From NCBI RefSeq assembly GCF_031082345.1, contig NZ_JAVHLH010000017.1, positions 11,276 through 19,677 on the forward strand: a DNA stretch of 8,402 nt, written 5' to 3'. Both the position numbers and the translations under genes were made by a program. Positions within the stretch are counted from its first letter, which is position 1. Each line of letters opens with the position of its first letter. Below the pieces are notes generated by a model. That model was given only the letters and a program-made list of their open reading frames with translations. It had not been told where the DNA came from and did not search any database. Shown one piece after another: positions 6,060 to 8,402 of this stretch. This DNA comes from Brevundimonas sp. (GTDB lineage Bacteria; Pseudomonadota; Alphaproteobacteria; Caulobacterales; Caulobacteraceae).

Positions 6060-6587
6060 CTAGTTGAACAGGCCGGCGATGACGGAGACGATCAGGCCTG
6101 TCGCGATCGAGGTCATGACCACGTCATTGCCGCTGCGCACGTACTGGTGGCCATAGGCCGGCTGGCCCAGGCCGTAGCGGCCGTAGTCGCTCACGACGTA
6201 CTGGTTCGAGCGGTAGTAGGACGGCATCCGCTGACCATACGACCATGACCGGGTCTGATAGCCGCGCGGGGCCTGGTAGCGGCCGGCGTTGTAGCGGCGC
6301 TGCGACTGCTGCCAGCGGGCGTAGGCGCGCTGTTGCTGGCGGTAGTCCTGGCGGGCCTCGCGACGGTCTTCGCGATGCTCCTGGCGCCATTCGCGACGAT
6401 CATTGCGGGCATCGCGACGATCGTCCCGACGATCTTCGCGCCGGTCGCCGCGGTGGTCACGGCGGTCGTCGCCGCGATCATGGCGCTGTTCATACTGGCC
6501 GCGCGATTGCGCTTCAGCGGCCGAGGCCATGCCCAGCGAGGTCACGGCGAACGTGGCGGCCAGGGCGGCGGTGAGAACCTTCTTCAT
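6060..6587 (-). CDS. RcnB-family periplasmic protein with Asp/Arg-rich repeat region
   Basis: A 175-aa exported protein. A clear signal peptide (MKKVLTAALAATFAVTSLGM, cleaved near AEA at 24-26) is followed by a highly charged stretch at 35-80 built from repeated DRR/EDRR/DRRD units. A Gln/Arg/Tyr-rich linker (83-115) leads to a C-terminal RcnB-like domain (about 112-175) with YGQRMPSYYRSNQYVVSDY and a hydrophobic end, VVMTSIATGLIVSVIAGLF. That pattern (a 'G..LP..YR...YVV.DY' segment, then a glycine-hydrophobic tail) is typical of RcnB/CigR-type proteins. E. coli RcnB is a periplasmic factor in nickel/cobalt export. No RcnA exporter is visible here, so a metal role is not established, and an envelope-stress role is equally possible. 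A good GGAG site lies 7 nt before the ATG, and a strong terminator follows the stop. It is probably a single-gene transcript. Confidence 0.8.
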   Translation of the reverse strand: MKKVLTAALAATFAVTSLGMASAAEAQSRGQYEQRHDRGDDRRDHRGDRREDRRDDRRDARNDRREWRQEHREDRREARQDYRQQQRAYARWQQSQRRYNAGRYQAPRGYQTRSWSYGQRMPSYYRSNQYVVSDYGRYGLGQPAYGHQYVRSGNDVVMTSIATGLIVSVIAGLFN

Positions 6588-6658
6588 GGGGTGTCTCCAG
6601 ATGCGGCCGAAGAATTTCGACTTGCCCGCACCCTGGCCCCCGGCCGTTGAGCCCGGCC

Positions 6659-6685
6659 TGAACGGCCCTGGTCACCTGCCGTTCA
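6659..6685 (-). promoter_or_regulatory. Inverted repeat / stress-promoter-like site upstream of the RcnB-like gene
   Basis: An 8-bp perfect inverted repeat, TGAACGGC and GCCGTTCA, with an 11-nt spacer occupies 6659-6685. On the minus strand the same sequence reads TGAAC-N16-CGTT, one mismatch from the EcfG consensus, and would start transcription about 65 nt before the ATG at 6587. Because the promoter match and the dyad use the same bases, one may simply produce the other by symmetry. As a terminator for the upstream kinase it is poor: there is no U-tract. Confidence 0.3.
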
Positions 6686-6723
6686 CCACGTTGTCGCCTT
6701 TTGAACGCGATCGGTCGGCCGCG

Positions 6724-8402
6724 TCAGGCCGCCTGGGCCTTCTCGCCGATCTCCCCCAGCGCGCGCAGACCCGCCCGCCCGGAGCCAACCTGGTTCATCA
6801 CCTGCGCCAGGGCGGCGAAATCGATCGGCTTGTTCAGATAGGCGTCGGCGCCGGCCTCCAGCCCCGCCTCGTGATCCTCCGTTCGCGCCGAGGCCGACAG
6901 GACCACGATCGGCGTTTCGGCGTTGACCCCCCCGCCGGCGCGGATGCCGCGGGTGGCGGTCAGGCCGTCCATGACCGGCATGTTCACGTCCATGACGATC
7001 AGGTCGAAGCGCTGGCCCGCCGCCATGTCGAGTGCGATCTGCCCGTTCTCGGCCGTCGAGGAGGTGTGTCCGGCGGAGCTCATCCAGGCTTCCAGGATCA
7101 TCCGGTTGACCGGGTGGTCCTCCACCACCAGCACGCTCAGCGACCGTCCGTCCTCGACCTCGGCGGCGATCGGCGCGGCCGCCTCCTGCCGGGTCCATTC
7201 CACGACCTCGGCCTCGACGCTGAAGGTGAAGGTCGAGCCCTCTCCCACGGTCGATTCCACGCTGATGTCGCCGCCCATGATGTTGGCCATCCGGCGCGAG
7301 ATCGTCAGGCCCAGCCCGGTGCCGCCGAACCGGCGCGTCGAGGAGGCGTCGACCTGGGTGAAGGGCTGGAACAGCCGCTCCAGATCCTCCGGCGAAATGC
7401 CGGCGCCGGAATCCTTGACGGCGAAGTCGAACCGGACGCGGTCGTCGGCCAGCCGTTCGGAGCGGACCGTGTAGGCGACATCGCCGGCGTCGGTGAATTT
7501 CACCGCATTGGACAGCAGGTTGTGAATGACCTGGCAGACCCGCAGCGGATCGCCCCGGACCACGGCGGGGGTGTCGCCCTCGAACCGCACGGAGAAGTTC
7601 AGCCCCTTGGCCTCGGCCTGGGCCTGGAAGGGTCCGGTGACGCGCTGGTGCAGGTCTTCGACCGAGATGTCGACGACCTCGAAGGTCATCTTGCCCGCCT
7701 CGATCTTGGTCATGTCGAGAATGTCGTTGAGCAGGCTCAGCAGGTTGTCGCCCGAGTTGCGGATGATCGACAGATACTCGCGCTGCGTCGGCTCCAGCCG
7801 GGTCGCCCCCAGCAACTGGGCGGCGCCCAGCACGCCGTTCATCGGCGTGCGGAGCTCATGCGAAATGACCCCCAGGAAGCTGGACTTGGCCTCGCTGGCC
7901 GCGTCGGCGCGGTCGCGCGCCATCTCCAGCTCCTCGATCAGATGGGCCTGGTGCTCCTGGAAGGCCCGGATCCGTTCCTCGCGCAGCATGGTCATCAGGA
8001 CCAGCACGACCAGACCCGCGGCCGTGAACGGCACGACGCCCATGAAGGCCCAGAACAGGTCGGTTCCCCACAGCGACGCGGCGATGACGGCGGCCGAGAC
8101 CCCGTAGGGCGAGGAAATCACCACCGCCTGCTTGGGCGAGCTTCTCAGCTGCGCGAACACCAGCACATAGCCCGAAACCAGCAGGGTCATGGCCAGCGGC
8201 TGGCCGAAGGGATGGCCCGAGAACCACGCCATCAGCGGCGCTGTGGCCCAGGCGGCTGTGGTGGCGGTGGCCACGGCCGGGAAGATCAGTCCCCAGCCGG
8301 CGCCGACGCGCTCGCTGATTCGCTTCTCCACCGCGCCGCGCAGGGCGCCGGCGGCGATCGTGCCGAAGAACCAGAGGGCCGCGGTGATCGGGCAGACCAC
8401 GG
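6724..8402 (-). CDS. Hybrid sensor histidine kinase with receiver domain (N-terminus cut by window edge)
   Basis: A membrane-bound hybrid kinase of which about 558 residues are visible; the true start lies beyond the right edge, and the first possible codon is a GTG at 8400. Numbering here is from that codon. The visible N-terminus has about five hydrophobic segments (roughly 4-20, 36-58, 68-84, 96-112, 116-138), probably a membrane sensor with no obvious extracytoplasmic domain. A coiled-coil-like helix (140-172) leads to HisKA with SHELRTPMNG (phospho-acceptor His181). The ATPase domain shows the N box HNLLSNAVKF (Asn294, Asn298), G1 DSGAGIS (330-336) and G2 GGTGLGL (359-365). A C-terminal receiver (about 421-540) has the acidic pair Glu427/Asp428, phospho-acceptor Asp471 in VMDVNMPVMDG, Ser502 and Lys524, so all key residues are present. 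It should autophosphorylate and pass phosphate to its own receiver, then via a histidine phosphotransferase. The signal is unknown and no response regulator is adjacent in the window. Confidence 0.93.
   Translation of the reverse strand, partial: VVCPITAALWFFGTIAAGALRGAVEKRISERVGAGWGLIFPAVATATTAAWATAPLMAWFSGHPFGQPLAMTLLVSGYVLVFAQLRSSPKQAVVISSPYGVSAAVIAASLWGTDLFWAFMGVVPFTAAGLVVLVLMTMLREERIRAFQEHQAHLIEELEMARDRADAASEAKSSFLGVISHELRTPMNGVLGAAQLLGATRLEPTQREYLSIIRNSGDNLLSLLNDILDMTKIEAGKMTFEVVDISVEDLHQRVTGPFQAQAEAKGLNFSVRFEGDTPAVVRGDPLRVCQVIHNLLSNAVKFTDAGDVAYTVRSERLADDRVRFDFAVKDSGAGISPEDLERLFQPFTQVDASSTRRFGGTGLGLTISRRMANIMGGDISVESTVGEGSTFTFSVEAEVVEWTRQEAAAPIAAEVEDGRSLSVLVVEDHPVNRMILEAWMSSAGHTSSTAENGQIALDMAAGQRFDLIVMDVNMPVMDGLTATRGIRAGGGVNAETPIVVLSASARTEDHEAGLEAGADAYLNKPIDFAALAQVMNQVGSGRAGLRALGEIGEKAQAA

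Noticed and set aside
4444..6063. Rightward open frame (539 codons) opposite the ligase
   Set aside because: The minus strand encodes a ligase with every catalytic motif; the plus-strand frame is a compositional shadow.
6333..6650. Rightward frame encoding a very hydrophobic, membrane-like peptide
   Set aside because: The hydrophobic residues are the antisense reading of Asp/Arg codons (GAC/CGT versus GTC/ACG) in the RcnB-like repeat region. The minus-strand gene has a signal peptide, ribosome binding site and terminator.

Overview
The window looks like chromosomal DNA of a high-GC alphaproteobacterium. A Caulobacter/Brevundimonas-type organism is the best guess, from the EcfG-like sigma factor with GGAAC-N16-CGTT promoters, the ATP-dependent ligase type, an RcnB-family periplasmic protein and a hybrid histidine kinase. 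Placement is by protein style only. No mobile element, CRISPR array, rRNA or tRNA is visible.

Layout, left to right. (1) Bases 1-207 are a divergent promoter region. A rightward GGAAC-N16-CGTT promoter faces an ECF sigma factor gene (208-771, +). A leftward GGAAC-N16-GGTT near-match faces a gene of which only about 12 codons lie in the window. (2) Convergent to the sigma gene is a leftward run: an unrecognised 388-aa protein (4051-2885), an MscS-type mechanosensitive channel (2796-1819) and an L-threonine aldolase (1815-802). The last two are 3 nt apart and almost certainly cotranscribed. (3) Bases 4052-4302 are an intergenic stretch with an AT-rich core in otherwise GC-rich DNA. (4) A leftward ATP-dependent DNA ligase (5991-4303) follows. 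(5) A leftward RcnB-like secreted protein (6587-6060) ends in a strong hairpin terminator only 9 nt from the ligase start codon. (6) A leftward hybrid sensor kinase (8402-6724) is cut by the right edge, so its N-terminus is missing.

Most genes are single-function housekeeping or stress genes, and I see no clearly new defence or biosynthetic system. The points most worth following are the paired stress-type promoters around the sigma gene, the terminator placed in what should be the ligase leader, the ligase lacking its usual repair partners, the uncharacterised 388-aa protein with a possible degenerate EAL-like core, and a cluster of TGAACG half-sites upstream of the RcnB-like gene.
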